From the NCBI GenBank assembly GCA_963701445.1, contig CAVPAM010000038.1, positions 124,001 through 188,000 of the forward strand: a stretch of DNA of 64,000 bases, given 5' to 3'. Shown in pieces: positions 25,608 to 34,355 of the stretch (its first letter is position 1; every line of letters begins with the position of its first letter). The notes under the pieces were generated by a model that saw only the letters and a program-made list of their open reading frames with translations, was not told the origin of the DNA and made no database searches. A program made the position numbers and the translations under genes. Source of the DNA: CAKZLS01 sp963701445 (GTDB lineage Bacteria; Pseudomonadota; Alphaproteobacteria; Rhodospirillales; Defluviicoccaceae).

Positions 25608-27167
25608 TCAGGCGAACATCGCCGCGACGGCGTGACGGTTGAGCTTGCCCGCGCCGGTTAGGGGGAGTTCGGCAACGGGGCGGATGTGTTTGGGGACCTT
25701 GTAATTCGCCAGGTGTTCGCGGCACGCGGCCTTCAACTCGTCCTCGGAGAGCATCCGGCCGGCGTGGAACACCACCAGGGCCACCGGCGCCTGGCCCCAT
25801 TTGGCATCGGGAATGCCGGCGCAGATCGCTCCGGCGACCGCGGGGTGTTTCATCAGGGCCTGCTCGATCTCCTCCGGGGAGATGTTCTCGCCGCCGGACA
25901 CGAACATGTTGTCCGCGCGGCCCTTGATGCAAATCAACCCGTCCGCATTCTCGACGGCCAAGTCGCCCGTGTAGATCCAGCCGTCCGGGTCGATGACCTT
26001 TTCGGTGCGGTCGGGATCGTTCAGGTAGCCGTCGAAGTTGTGCGGGCTCCTCATGCAGAGAACGCCCACCGTGCCGGGTTCCACCTCGGCGCCGGTCTCC
26101 TGGTCGACGATCTTCGAATCGCAATGGAACATGGACGTGCCGATGCTGGCCGAGTTGGTGAGCAGTTCTTCCATGGACCCGGTGCGGGGGATGTAGGCGA
26201 AATTGGAGGGGCCGGCCTCGGTCATGCCGTAGGTCTGGGAGATGGGAATGCCCTTGTCGAGGAAGACCTGCATCACCGCCTTCGAGCAGGGCGCGGCGGC
26301 GGTGGTGATCGCCTTGACCTTGGAAAAATCGGTCTCGGCGAATTTCGGATGGGCGATCAGGAACTGCAGCATGGCCTCGACCGCGCCGAAGTTCTCGACC
26401 CGCCCCTCGTGGATCAGTTCGAGCACCAGTCCGGGATTGAATTCGCGCATGAGCACGGCGGTGACGCCCGCGTGAAACAGCGGCGTGAACGTGTTCCAGC
26501 CGCCGATGTGGAAGAACGGAAAGGTGATGAGCGAATTCTTGAACGGTCCGACGATCCCGGTCGCCAGGATGTCGAAGGAGTTCCAGACCATCTGCCGGTA
26601 GGAGACGATACAGATCTTCGGCACGGCGGTGGTGCCGCCAGTGTGGACGTAGAGGCATGTGTCGTTCATCGCCAGCGGGATGTTCACCTCGCGGGGAGCC
26701 GTCGCCAGGACCACGGTCTCGAAGGTCATCCGGTCGTCGTCGAGATTGATCACGGTCTGGACGGAGGACGGAACCGACAGGGTCGACACCAGCTCGGCGA
26801 ACTGGTTTTCATGGACGAGCACCTTGGGCGCGAGACGGGCCAGAAGGTCGTCGAGTTCCGCCTTTTTCAAGCGCTGGCTCAGGGGCGCCAGGATGATCCC
26901 CAGCTTGCCGCAGGCGAGATAGATGTCGATGGCTTCGATCCGGTTGCGGCAGATCAGGGCCACGACGTCGCCCTTGCCGAGGCCGAGAACGCCGGACAGG
27001 TAGGCGCCCACCCGGCACGCCCGGTCGTTCATCTCCCGGCACGTGTAGGTCTCCTTGGTGAACGAGTCGTAGAGGGCCGTCCGATTGGGCGTCAGGGCGG
27101 CGCGGCGCCCGGCCCAATCTCCGACCCAGTTCATCGGCAGATCGTCGTAATTCTGACTGGACGTCAT
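25608..27167 (-). CDS. Acyl-CoA synthetase/AMP-dependent ligase (ANL superfamily)
   Basis: Activates a carboxylic acid through an acyl-adenylate and joins it to CoA. 519 residues: the P-loop reads YVHTGGTTAVPK, followed by QTYGMTEAG (A5), YTGDLA (A7), KGRADNMFVSGGENISPEEI (A8 hinge) and the catalytic Lys in PLTGAGKLNR (A10). The substrate is not identifiable. It is leftward like ilvE, separated by 66 bp, and may share its transcript. Confidence 0.88.
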   Translation of the reverse strand: MTSSQNYDDLPMNWVGDWAGRRAALTPNRTALYDSFTKETYTCREMNDRACRVGAYLSGVLGLGKGDVVALICRNRIEAIDIYLACGKLGIILAPLSQRLKKAELDDLLARLAPKVLVHENQFAELVSTLSVPSSVQTVINLDDDRMTFETVVLATAPREVNIPLAMNDTCLYVHTGGTTAVPKICIVSYRQMVWNSFDILATGIVGPFKNSLITFPFFHIGGWNTFTPLFHAGVTAVLMREFNPGLVLELIHEGRVENFGAVEAMLQFLIAHPKFAETDFSKVKAITTAAAPCSKAVMQVFLDKGIPISQTYGMTEAGPSNFAYIPRTGSMEELLTNSASIGTSMFHCDSKIVDQETGAEVEPGTVGVLCMRSPHNFDGYLNDPDRTEKVIDPDGWIYTGDLAVENADGLICIKGRADNMFVSGGENISPEEIEQALMKHPAVAGAICAGIPDAKWGQAPVALVVFHAGRMLSEDELKAACREHLANYKVPKHIRPVAELPLTGAGKLNRHAVAAMFA

Positions 27168-27233
27168 CGGAACCTCCCTGGATCCGGCGCAAGGGGCGGG
27201 CGCGAACGCGTTACCGCCGACGGAGCCGCGCGG

Positions 27234-28139
27234 CTACTCCGCCGCGCTGGCGGCCGCGCCCGCGGTCTGGCCGGTGGCTTTTTCGTAATCCCGCATCATG
27301 GCCCGGGTGATGTCGCCGGGGGTGAAGCGGTAGTGATCGATCTCGCCCACCGGCGTCACTTCCGCCGCCGTGCCGGTGAGGAACACCTCGGTGGCCTTGG
27401 CGAACTCGTCCGGCATGATGGCGCGCTCCACCACCTCGATACCGCGCTCGCGGGCCAGTTGGATGACCGTCTGGCGGGTGATGCCGTTCAGGAAGCAGTC
27501 CGGCGTCGGCGTGTGCAGCCGTCCGTCGCCCATCACGATGAAGATGTTGGCGCCGGTGGCCTCGGCCACCTGGCCGCGCCAGTCGAGCATGAGGGCGTCG
27601 TCGTAGCCCTCGTTCTCCACCGCGTGCTTGGAGAGCGTGCAGATCATGTAGAGCCCGGCGGCCTTGGCGTGCACCGGCTCGGTCTCCGGCGACGGGCGTT
27701 TCCATGGCGCGGTCTTCAGGCGGATGCCCTTAAGCCGCGCTTCCGGCGAGAAATAGGACGGCCACGGCCACGCCGCGATGGCGAGCTGGGTGGTGGTCTT
27801 TTGCGCCGACACGCCCATCATCTCGCTGCCGCGCCAGGCGATGGGGCGGATGTAGCCGTCGCGGATGTTGTTGGCCTCGCAGACCTCCACGCAGGCGCGG
27901 TCCACGGCGTCGACGCTGCACGGCAACTCGAAGCCGATCATCCGCGCCGACGCGGCCAGCCGCTCGGAATGCTCGGTCAGCTTGAATATGGAGCCGTTGT
28001 AGGACCGTTCGCCCTCGAAAACCGCCGACGCGTAATGCAATCCATGGGACAGCACATGCAGCTTGGCGTCCCGCCAGGGGACCAGCGCTCCGTTATACCA
28101 GATCAGTCCGTCGCGGTCGTCGAAAGGCACGGTTTCCAT
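27234..28139 (-). CDS. ilvE: Branched-chain amino acid aminotransferase
   Basis: PLP enzyme catalysing the final transamination to leucine, isoleucine and valine. Fold-type IV motifs: GLHYASAVFEGERSY, the PLP Lys in VHAKAAGLYM, the AEATGANIF phosphate site, NGITRQTVIQLARERGI and FLTGTAAEVTPVGEI. ATG 28139 (METVPF) gives 301 residues and follows GGGGATAAGG; an in-frame GTG at 28163 is possible. Divergent from the marR gene across 137 bp. Confidence 0.93.
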   Translation of the reverse strand: METVPFDDRDGLIWYNGALVPWRDAKLHVLSHGLHYASAVFEGERSYNGSIFKLTEHSERLAASARMIGFELPCSVDAVDRACVEVCEANNIRDGYIRPIAWRGSEMMGVSAQKTTTQLAIAAWPWPSYFSPEARLKGIRLKTAPWKRPSPETEPVHAKAAGLYMICTLSKHAVENEGYDDALMLDWRGQVAEATGANIFIVMGDGRLHTPTPDCFLNGITRQTVIQLARERGIEVVERAIMPDEFAKATEVFLTGTAAEVTPVGEIDHYRFTPGDITRAMMRDYEKATGQTAGAAASAAE

Positions 28140-28227
28140 GAATTGTAATGTCCTTATCCCCACCAGATAGAAATTTTATTTCCACCTTGGTTAATTCCTG
28201 TTGCTTTTCGTACCAGCGGCCGGCATA

Positions 28228-28248
28228 TATGTCAATATTACTGACGTA
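28228..28248. promoter_or_regulatory. Candidate MarR operator
   Basis: Near-palindrome TATGTCAATATTACTGACGTA centred in the 137-bp divergent region between ilvE and marR. The core GTCAATATTACTGAC matches its reverse complement at 12 of 14 paired positions. Size and location suit autoregulation by the adjacent MarR protein. Confidence 0.45.
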
Positions 28249-28276
28249 GTTTTTGTAACCGATCGATGGCGCGAGG

Positions 28277-28828
28277 GTGGCGGTGGAATTGGCGAGAACG
28301 GCCCGGTCCGCGAAGGACGCCGAACCGAACGCCGTGGCGGAATCCGTCCCCGCACGCGTGCCCGGCTCCGCACCTGGCGTTTTCGACGAGACTGCGCTGC
28401 GCCGGGCCATGGAGCTCTTGTTCTTCGCCTATCGGGATTTCACCGGCGAGGCCGACGCGCTGCTGGCGCGCTACGGCTTCGGCCGCGCCCACCACCGTGT
28501 CATCTACTTCGTGGGGCGCAACCCCGGCATCACCGTCAGCGAACTGCTGGCCATTCTCGGGATCACCAAGCAGAGCCTGTCGCGGGTGCTGGGTCAGCTC
28601 ATGGACGGCGGCTTCATCGATCGCCGGACCGACCCGGACGATCGCCGGGTGCGGCGTCTTCACCTGACCCCGGAGGCGGCGGCGCTGGAACGGATCCTCA
28701 CGGAACGCCAGTCGGCGCTGATCGCGGCGGCCACGGCGGAGGCGGGGCCGGGCGCCGCCGGCGGGTTCGTCGCGGTGCTCCGGGCGATGATCAATCCCGA
28801 GGACCGCCGGAGGTTCGGCGATGAGTGA
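28277..28828 (+). CDS. MarR-family transcriptional regulator
   Basis: 183-residue winged-helix regulator. The DNA-binding region is about residues 70-125: NPGITVSELLAILGITKQSL, then LSRVLGQLMDGGFIDRR and the wing DPDDRRVRRLHLT. The first 35 or so residues are low-complexity. GTG 28277 is one possible start and later starts cannot be excluded. Its stop overlaps the response-regulator start (ATGA), making a three-gene operon with the two-component pair. Confidence 0.87.
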   Translation: MAVELARTARSAKDAEPNAVAESVPARVPGSAPGVFDETALRRAMELLFFAYRDFTGEADALLARYGFGRAHHRVIYFVGRNPGITVSELLAILGITKQSLSRVLGQLMDGGFIDRRTDPDDRRVRRLHLTPEAAALERILTERQSALIAAATAEAGPGAAGGFVAVLRAMINPEDRRRFGDE

Positions 28829-29501
28829 GGGCGCGGCGCACATCCTCGTGGTCGACGACGACCAGCGGCTGCGCGACCTGCTGGCCCGGTTTCTGACGGA
28901 GAGCGGCTTCATCGTCATGACCGCGTCGGACGCGGCCGACGCCCGCCGCAAGCTGTCGAGCATCACCGTGGACCTGATCATCCTCGACCTGATGATGCCG
29001 GGCGAGAGCGGCCTGGACTTCGCCGAGGCCCTCCAGCCTTCGGGCGTGCCCATCCTGATGCTGACGGCCATGGGCGAGGCCAAGGATCGCATCGCCGGTC
29101 TCGAGCGGGGCGCCGACGACTATCTCGTCAAGCCGTTCGAGCCTCGCGAACTGGTCCTCCGCGTCAACAACATTCTCAAGCGGGCGCCCCAGCCGGAATC
29201 GGCTCCGCGCGAGGTGAGGATGGGCGACAAGGTCTTCGACCTCGGGCGCTCGGAGCTTCTGGCCAACGGCGAGCCGGTCCGGCTGACGGACGCGGAGGCC
29301 GCCCTGCTCGGCGCGCTGGCGTCGAGGCCGGGCGTCAGCGTGACGCGCGAGATGTTGATCGCCATGACCGGCGCCGCCGCCAACGACCGCGCCGTGGACG
29401 TCCAGGTGATGCGCCTCAGGCGCAAGATCGAGCGCGACCCCAGCGATCCGCGGTATCTGCAGACGGTGCGCGGCAAGGGTTACGTTCTGGTCCCTGATTG
29501 A
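28821..29501 (+). CDS. OmpR-family response regulator
   Basis: 226 residues: receiver domain (HILVVDDDQRLRDLL, phospho-acceptor Asp near residue 55 in LIILDLMMPG, Thr in MLTAMGE, Lys in LVKPFEP) and a C-terminal winged helix (AVDVQVMRLRRKIERD, QTVRGKGYVL). Coupled to marR upstream and followed 1 bp later by its presumed kinase. The signal and targets are unknown; the BCAT-MarR-RR-HK order seems to be shared by related genomes (recalled, not checked). Confidence 0.93.
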   Translation: MSEGAAHILVVDDDQRLRDLLARFLTESGFIVMTASDAADARRKLSSITVDLIILDLMMPGESGLDFAEALQPSGVPILMLTAMGEAKDRIAGLERGADDYLVKPFEPRELVLRVNNILKRAPQPESAPREVRMGDKVFDLGRSELLANGEPVRLTDAEAALLGALASRPGVSVTREMLIAMTGAAANDRAVDVQVMRLRRKIERDPSDPRYLQTVRGKGYVLVPD

Positions 29502-29502
29502 G

Positions 29503-30804
29503 ATGCTGAAAGATTACCTGCCGCGCAGCCTCCTCGGCCGATCCCTTCTGATCGTGGTCACGCCGCTGATCATCCTGCAGGTGGTATCCGCGTATATTTT
29601 CTACGAGAGCCATTGGAACCAGGTGAGCAAGAGCCTCGCGCTGGGGCTGGCCGGCGACATCGCCATGGTGATCGATTTACTGCGCCAGGACCCGAGCCCG
29701 GACGGCAGGACGCGAATCCTCGATACCGCCGAGCGGACCATGGACATTGCCGTCAGCCTGGAACCGGGAGCGATCCTGCCCAACACTCTCGAGGCGCTGT
29801 CGGCGCTGGAGGGCGAGGTCAAGCGGGCGCTGCGTGAGCGTGTCGGGAAACCGTCGCGGGTGGACGCGCAATCCATGGTGGACGTCGTCATCATCGACAT
29901 CCAGTTGCCCGACGGCGTGCTGCGCGTGACCGCGCCGCGCAATCGCCTGTTCAGCGCGACCATCTATGTGTTCGTGCTCTGGACGGTAGGCGGGACGCTC
30001 ATCCTGCTTGGCATCGCCACCATGTTCATGCGCAGCCAGGTGCGGCCGGTTCTGCGTCTCGCCCGCGCCGCCGACAATTTCGGCAAGGGGCGGGACGTGC
30101 CCAACTTCAAGCCCGAGGGCGCGCGGGAGGTGAGGCTGGCGGCGCGGGCCTTCATCGCCATGAGGGCCCGGATCCTGCGCCAGATCGCCCAGCGGACGGA
30201 AATGCTCGCCGGCGTGTCGCACGACCTGCGCACGCCGCTGACGCGGATGAAGCTGGAACTCGCCATGATGAAACCCTCCGACGGTGTCGCCGCCCTCGAG
30301 CACGACGTGGGTGAAATGGAACGCATGCTGGAGGGATACCTGGATTTCGCCCGGGGGGAGGGAGCGGAAACGCCGGAGCCTCGCGATGTGGTGGCCCTGC
30401 TGGACGAAGCCGTGCGCCAGGCGCGACGGATCAGCGACGGCGTCGAACTGAAGGCCACGGGCGAGTTGATCGTGCCGCTGCGGCCCGACGCCTTCCGGCG
30501 CTGTATCAACAATCTGATCGGCAATGCCATACGCTACGCCCGGCATGTCATCGTCGACGCGGGCAAACGGGGCCGGTCCATCGAGATCATCGTCGACGAC
30601 GATGGCCCGGGCATTCCCGAGTCCCTGCGCGAGGAGGTGTTCCGGCCGTTCTTCCGGCTGGAGGGGTCGCGCAACCCCGGGACCGGCGGCGTCGGCCTCG
30701 GCATGACCATCGCACGGGACGTGGCGCGCGGTCACGGCGGAGAGATCGTGCTGGGGGAATCGCCCATGGGGGGGCTCAGGGTTCGGCTACGCCTTCCGCT
30801 CTGA
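29503..30804 (+). CDS. EnvZ-like sensor histidine kinase
   Basis: Inner-membrane kinase of 433 residues: TM1 about 15-37, a periplasmic domain about 38-150, TM2 about 152-175, then a HAMP linker. The phospho-acceptor His is near residue 239 in GVSHDLRTPLTRMK. Catalytic ATPase motifs are CINNLIGNAIRYA (N box), VDDDGPGIP (G1) and GVGLGMTIARD (G2). It is expected to phosphorylate the regulator encoded immediately upstream. Confidence 0.93.
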   Translation: MLKDYLPRSLLGRSLLIVVTPLIILQVVSAYIFYESHWNQVSKSLALGLAGDIAMVIDLLRQDPSPDGRTRILDTAERTMDIAVSLEPGAILPNTLEALSALEGEVKRALRERVGKPSRVDAQSMVDVVIIDIQLPDGVLRVTAPRNRLFSATIYVFVLWTVGGTLILLGIATMFMRSQVRPVLRLARAADNFGKGRDVPNFKPEGAREVRLAARAFIAMRARILRQIAQRTEMLAGVSHDLRTPLTRMKLELAMMKPSDGVAALEHDVGEMERMLEGYLDFARGEGAETPEPRDVVALLDEAVRQARRISDGVELKATGELIVPLRPDAFRRCINNLIGNAIRYARHVIVDAGKRGRSIEIIVDDDGPGIPESLREEVFRPFFRLEGSRNPGTGGVGLGMTIARDVARGHGGEIVLGESPMGGLRVRLRLPL

Positions 30805-30825
30805 CGGGCCCGCGGCCGGGCGTTG

Positions 30826-31161
30826 TCAGAACAGCCGGACGCCGTTGGGCACCGGCGCGGTGGGACCGATCAGCACCACTTCCCCGTCGGCGTCGGGGAA
30901 CCCCAGGACCAGGACCTCCGACATGAACGGCCCGATCTGGCGCGGGGGAAAGTTGACCACCGCCGCTACCTGCCGGCCCACCAGGGTTTCGGGGTCATAG
31001 TGCCGGGTGATCTGGGCCGAGCTCTTGCGCTCGCCCAGTTCCGGGCCGAAGTCCACCCATAGCTTCAAGGCGGGTTTCCGGGCCTCCGGGAAAGCTTCCG
31101 CCCTGGTCACGGTGCCGACGCGGATGTCGACCTTGACAAAATCATCGTAAGAAATCGGCAT
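30826..31161 (-). CDS. csaA: CsaA-type tRNA-binding protein
   Basis: 111-residue single-domain OB-fold protein related to the tRNA-binding domain of MetRS. Conserved features are FVKVDIRVGTVTRAEAFP, KLWVDFGPELGERKSSAQIT, GRQVAAVVNFPPRQIGP and VLIGPTAPVPNG. Described as an export-related chaperone in Bacillus; its role in proteobacteria is less clear. Convergent with the kinase gene and leftward like the phasin upstream of it. Confidence 0.9.
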   Translation of the reverse strand: MPISYDDFVKVDIRVGTVTRAEAFPEARKPALKLWVDFGPELGERKSSAQITRHYDPETLVGRQVAAVVNFPPRQIGPFMSEVLVLGFPDADGEVVLIGPTAPVPNGVRLF

Positions 31162-31186
31162 ATTCGATCCAAGCCGGCTTCCAATA

Positions 31187-31214
31187 CGAAAACGGCCGCC
31201 CTGGGGGCGGCCGT
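31187..31214 (-). terminator. Intrinsic terminator for phasin gene
   Basis: On the minus strand a perfect ACGGCCGCC/GGCGGCCGT stem (31192-31214) is followed by TTTTCG, 24 bp after the phasin stop and before csaA. Confidence 0.6.
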
Positions 31215-31237
31215 CTCGGAGGAGGTCGTGAAACCGC

Positions 31238-31711
31238 CTATGACTTCATCTTCAGGACCATTTCCTTGATCTCGTCGAGGCTTTCGGAAATGCGGCCGTT
31301 GATGGTGTTGGTGGCTTCCTCGCGGGACTTGGAAACCATTTCCGCCAGTTCGCGCATGTTGCCGAGGGCGCGCTCGAACGCTTCCTTGGCCAGCTCGGCC
31401 TGCTTCGCGGCGGCTTCCGGCGGCGAGCCCACCTTGGAGATGACGTCGAGTCCCTTGGAGGCCTCGTTCATGGTCTCCTGAAGGATCTCGGCCTGACGCT
31501 TGGCAACCGCCTGGGCGCCCTCGAAGGCGACGCGATTGGCATTGGTCAGCGCTTCCATGTTCTTCTTCTGCGCGGCGACGAGGGAGTCCACGTCCACGCC
31601 GGGAAGGTTGAACTGTTTCATGGCCTTGGTGAACTCTTCGGCCATTTTCGAAGGATCGAAGTCGCCCATGAATTTGGTGATGTCGACGGGAAATTCGGGA
31701 AGTTTCGCCAT
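31238..31711 (-). CDS. Phasin family protein
   Basis: 157-residue helical protein expected to coat polyhydroxyalkanoate granules. Phasin_2-type features: N-terminal KLPEFPVDITKFMGDFD, amphipathic helices with AAQKKNMEALTNANRVAFEG and KRQAEILQETM, and the C-terminal RALGNMRELAEMVSKSREEA. The start at 31711 follows AGGAGA by 6 bases; an upstream in-frame extension has no homology. A consensus-like promoter and paired PhaR-type operators lie 50-126 bp upstream. Confidence 0.9.
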   Translation of the reverse strand: MAKLPEFPVDITKFMGDFDPSKMAEEFTKAMKQFNLPGVDVDSLVAAQKKNMEALTNANRVAFEGAQAVAKRQAEILQETMNEASKGLDVISKVGSPPEAAAKQAELAKEAFERALGNMRELAEMVSKSREEATNTINGRISESLDEIKEMVLKMKS

Positions 31712-31763
31712 TAGAAATTCTCCTATGCCCCTCAAGGGGCGCTGCAATTCGGTTGACGCACAC

Positions 31764-31792
31764 ACTATTGTCCATGAGGCGCGGCGTGTCAA
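31764..31792 (-). promoter_or_regulatory. Sigma-70 type promoter of the phasin gene
   Basis: On the minus strand: perfect -35 TTGACA (31787-31792), 17-bp spacer, -10 AATAGT (31764-31769, 4/6). Transcription would start near 31757, about 46 bases before the start codon. Confidence 0.6.
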
Positions 31793-31797
31793 CAAAA

Positions 31798-31837
31798 TTG
31801 CTGCACCGCACAAAACATTTTTGCTGCACCGCAGCAA
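31798..31837. promoter_or_regulatory. Paired PhaR-like operators
   Basis: Two sites: TTGCTGCACCGCACAA (31798-31813) and the perfect 7-bp inverted repeat TTGCTGC-ACC-GCAGCAA (31821-31837), starts 23 bp apart and just upstream of the phasin -35 box. PhaR of Paracoccus is known to bind CTGC-N3/4-GCAG-type sites at phasin promoters, and both match that pattern. Suggests repression relieved when PHA granules sequester PhaR. Confidence 0.65.
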
Positions 31838-31976
31838 TTTTGTAAGTCATTGAAAAGTAATTGATATATGGAACCGAAACCGAAAGGCTATTTAGGCCCC
31901 ACGCTTGGGCGCATGGAAGCGAAACGTTGGCGAACGCGGAAAGGCGGCGCGCGGTCGAATCGACCGGTCCGGTCGT

Positions 31977-32636
31977 TCAGCCCTCCTCGGGGACCTCTCC
32001 AGCCGGCGGGACCCTGTCTTCCCGGCCGGTCCGCTTGGCTCTCCGCGACCGGCGGCGGCAAAACGCGGAACAGTCCCGGACCCGGCGTTCGGCGTTTTTC
32101 AGGTTGCGGTCGAGGGCGGCCATGGTCCGGGCCTGGTCCTCGCTGTCGTCGGTCAGCCAGACCCGTAGCGTTTGCAGATAGATCAGCGCCAGGCCCTTGA
32201 CGCGGATTACGCCCCTGATCCCCATCGGTGACAGGCCGGCCGCTTCCAACATCCAGGCCATGGAGTTGGCGAAGCACGGGAGCATGGCGAGGCCCGTCAG
32301 GGGATCGGCGGGCAAATCCCGGAGGATCGCCGAGACGGCTTGTTTGTGCGGGCCGAGGGCGTCGAACCGGCGCATGACCACGTCGAACAGGCGGTCGCGC
32401 GCGGATTCGTCCTTGTCGGCGGCACCGCCGGCCAGCACCTTTTGGTCGACCCGCGTCAGCAAGCCCGCCAGGATGTGCGCCTTCGTCGGGAACGCCGCAT
32501 GGACCTCCCCGAGTGATATTCCGGCCTCCTCGGCGATCTCGGAAAAGGAGAGCGCGCGCCAGCCGGTGATGGGCGCCAGTTCGAGAACGGTGTCGAGGAT
32601 GCGATCGGGAGTGTCTGTCTTGCGTGGCATCTGCAC
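31977..32636 (-). CDS. TetR-family transcriptional regulator
   Basis: 219 residues with an N-terminal TetR-type helix-turn-helix (RILDTVLELAPITGWRALSF, then SEIAEEAGISLGEVHAAFPT) and a helical C-terminal half including TDDSEDQARTMAALDRNL, a segment common in alphaproteobacterial members. There is some likeness to COQ9-type proteins. The tail after about residue 190 is basic and low-complexity. The start may be MPRKT (32630) or the ATG at 32636. The ligand is unknown; an inverted repeat lies upstream. Confidence 0.78.
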   Translation of the reverse strand: MQMPRKTDTPDRILDTVLELAPITGWRALSFSEIAEEAGISLGEVHAAFPTKAHILAGLLTRVDQKVLAGGAADKDESARDRLFDVVMRRFDALGPHKQAVSAILRDLPADPLTGLAMLPCFANSMAWMLEAAGLSPMGIRGVIRVKGLALIYLQTLRVWLTDDSEDQARTMAALDRNLKNAERRVRDCSAFCRRRSRRAKRTGREDRVPPAGEVPEEG

Positions 32637-32677
32637 CTCCGGGGCGCGGGGGCCCGGACTTGTTTATCGAGAGGATG

Positions 32678-32714
32678 GGGTCGGATCCCCATCTATATGG
32701 ATCCGCTCCGACCC
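32678..32714. promoter_or_regulatory. Inverted repeat upstream of TetR gene
   Basis: GGGTCGGA (32678-32685) and TCCGACCC (32707-32714) enclose two GGATCC palindromes. It lies 42-78 bp upstream of the TetR gene start, where an autoregulatory operator would sit, but it also lies close to the proC 3' end. Confidence 0.35.
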
Positions 32715-32746
32715 GAATCAATAGGGTCCGGCGGTCTCGCGTCCCG

Positions 32747-33562
32747 CTATCCGGCCAGCTCGCGGGACCGGCGGACGGCGGCCGCCACGGCCGACGTCAT
32801 CAGGGCGGAAAGCCCCCTGGGGTCCATCAACACTTCCAGCGCCGCCGCCGTGGTGCCGCCGGGGCTGGTCACGGCGCGCCGGTGAATTTCGGGCGAATCG
32901 TCGGACCGGCGTAGCAACTCCCCGGCCCCGGCCACCGTGGCGCATGCCAGTCGCCGGGCGAGGTCGGCCGGCAGCCCCGCCTCGACTCCCGCCTCCGCCA
33001 GACACTCGGCGAGCAGAAACACATACGCCGGCCCGCTGCCGGAAACGGCGGTGACCGCGTCCATCAGCGCCTCGTCCTCCACCCACGCCACCTCGCCCAC
33101 GGCTTCCAGCAGCCCCGTGCACGCGGCTCGCCCAGCGGCGGTAACGCGGCCGTTGGCGCAGGCCACGGTGATGCCGCGACCGATGGCGGCGGGCGTGTTG
33201 GGCATGGCGCGAACGATGGCGGCACCGGGTCCGAGCAGCGCCTCGAAGGAGGCGATGGTCCGGCCCGCGGCGATGGAGAGAAAGACCGGATCCGATCCGG
33301 CGAAGCGCGCGTAGGCCGGCGCCACCGCGTTCATCAGCTGGGGTTTGACGGCAAACACCACGGTGGCGGGTCGGACATCGGCCCCGATATCGTCGGGGGC
33401 GGCGACAACGCCGACCCCGTGGCGGGCAGCAAGGGCGGACGCCGTATCTGCCTCCGGTTCCACCACGAGGACGTCGGACGGATCCAGTCCCTGGTCGAGC
33501 CACCCGGCCAACATGGCCGCGCCCATTTTGCCGCCGCCGGCAAGCACGATCGACACCGACAT
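32747..33562 (-). CDS. proC: Pyrroline-5-carboxylate reductase
   Basis: NAD(P)H-dependent last step of proline synthesis. 271 residues from ATG 33562: Rossmann motif VLAGGGKMGAAMLAGWL, AVKPQLM, RAMPNTPAAIGRGI, then the dimerisation/substrate domain with AVSGSGPAYVFLLAE and AVTSPGGTTAAALEVL. The in-frame extension upstream of 33562 overlaps ybjN and has no homology. It completes the pathway begun by proB-proA at 0.7-3.2 kb. Confidence 0.95.
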   Translation of the reverse strand: MSVSIVLAGGGKMGAAMLAGWLDQGLDPSDVLVVEPEADTASALAARHGVGVVAAPDDIGADVRPATVVFAVKPQLMNAVAPAYARFAGSDPVFLSIAAGRTIASFEALLGPGAAIVRAMPNTPAAIGRGITVACANGRVTAAGRAACTGLLEAVGEVAWVEDEALMDAVTAVSGSGPAYVFLLAECLAEAGVEAGLPADLARRLACATVAGAGELLRRSDDSPEIHRRAVTSPGGTTAAALEVLMDPRGLSALMTSAVAAAVRRSRELAG

Positions 33563-33576
33563 GGGGAAACGGACTC

Positions 33577-34077
33577 CTATGCCTCTCCGACCGTTTCGAT
33601 CATCGCGGCGGCCAGCGCGTCGGCCGGCGACTTTCCGCCCCACATGACGTACTGGAAGGCCGGGTAGAACCGTTCGGTTTCCCACATGGCGTTCTCCACC
33701 AGATCCTCCACCTGCTCGACGGTGGGACCGGTGCTGCCGCGCATGGGCAGGGCGTGCCGGTAGGTGAGCAGGCCCTCGTCCCGCCAGACCGCGAAATGGC
33801 CCATCCACAGTTTCTCGTTGGCGAGCGCCAGCAATTCGTTGACCGCGCCGATCTTTTCCTCGGGCACCCGGTTGTCCATGGCGAGGGTGAAATGCATGGC
33901 GTTGGCGGTTTCGTTCCAGGCGAAATAGATGTTGTAATCGCACCAGCGCCCGGGCACCTGAACGGCCAGTTCCTGATCGTTGGGACGGTCGAAAATCCAA
34001 TCGTTGGCGGCAATCAGATGCTCGATAACGTCAAGGGGACTGCACCTCTCGGCTTCGAGCGAGCGCATGACGGTCAT
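33577..34077 (-). CDS. YbjN domain-containing protein
   Basis: 166-residue cytosolic protein of the YbjN family (type III secretion chaperone-like fold, function not established). Recognisable segments are PLDVIEHLIAANDWIFDR, WCDYNIYFAWNE and EKIGAVNELLALANEKLWMG. The start at 34077 is supported by AGGAGAGG seven bases upstream. It lies 14 bp before proC on the same strand, so probably co-transcribed. Confidence 0.88.
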   Translation of the reverse strand: MTVMRSLEAERCSPLDVIEHLIAANDWIFDRPNDQELAVQVPGRWCDYNIYFAWNETANAMHFTLAMDNRVPEEKIGAVNELLALANEKLWMGHFAVWRDEGLLTYRHALPMRGSTGPTVEQVEDLVENAMWETERFYPAFQYVMWGGKSPADALAAAMIETVGEA

Positions 34078-34355
34078 TTTCAGCCTCTCCTAAGATTATC
34101 CGTAAGGTCATTTGGCGGACCGTTTGCATCATGTGTCCAACATCTCGTATCGAACGCGATATGTTGATACTTGGTTACGTCTCCCCACTAAACCTAGGTT
34201 GACAGAACCCACACTGGCGTGCAAGTCACGAATTCATGAAAAATTCGGGAATGTGTGGATAATCCGCGCTTTTTTGCCCGTCGGGCCCGGCCGCCCTCCT
34301 CAATCCACCCCCATGTGACGGGCGCGCATGCTCCCGGCGGGGGGCGGGACGGCGT

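Noticed and set aside
32747..34000. Longer proC with a 146-residue N-terminal extension
   Set aside because: The extension is ybjN read out of frame; the Rossmann motif begins right after ATG 33562.
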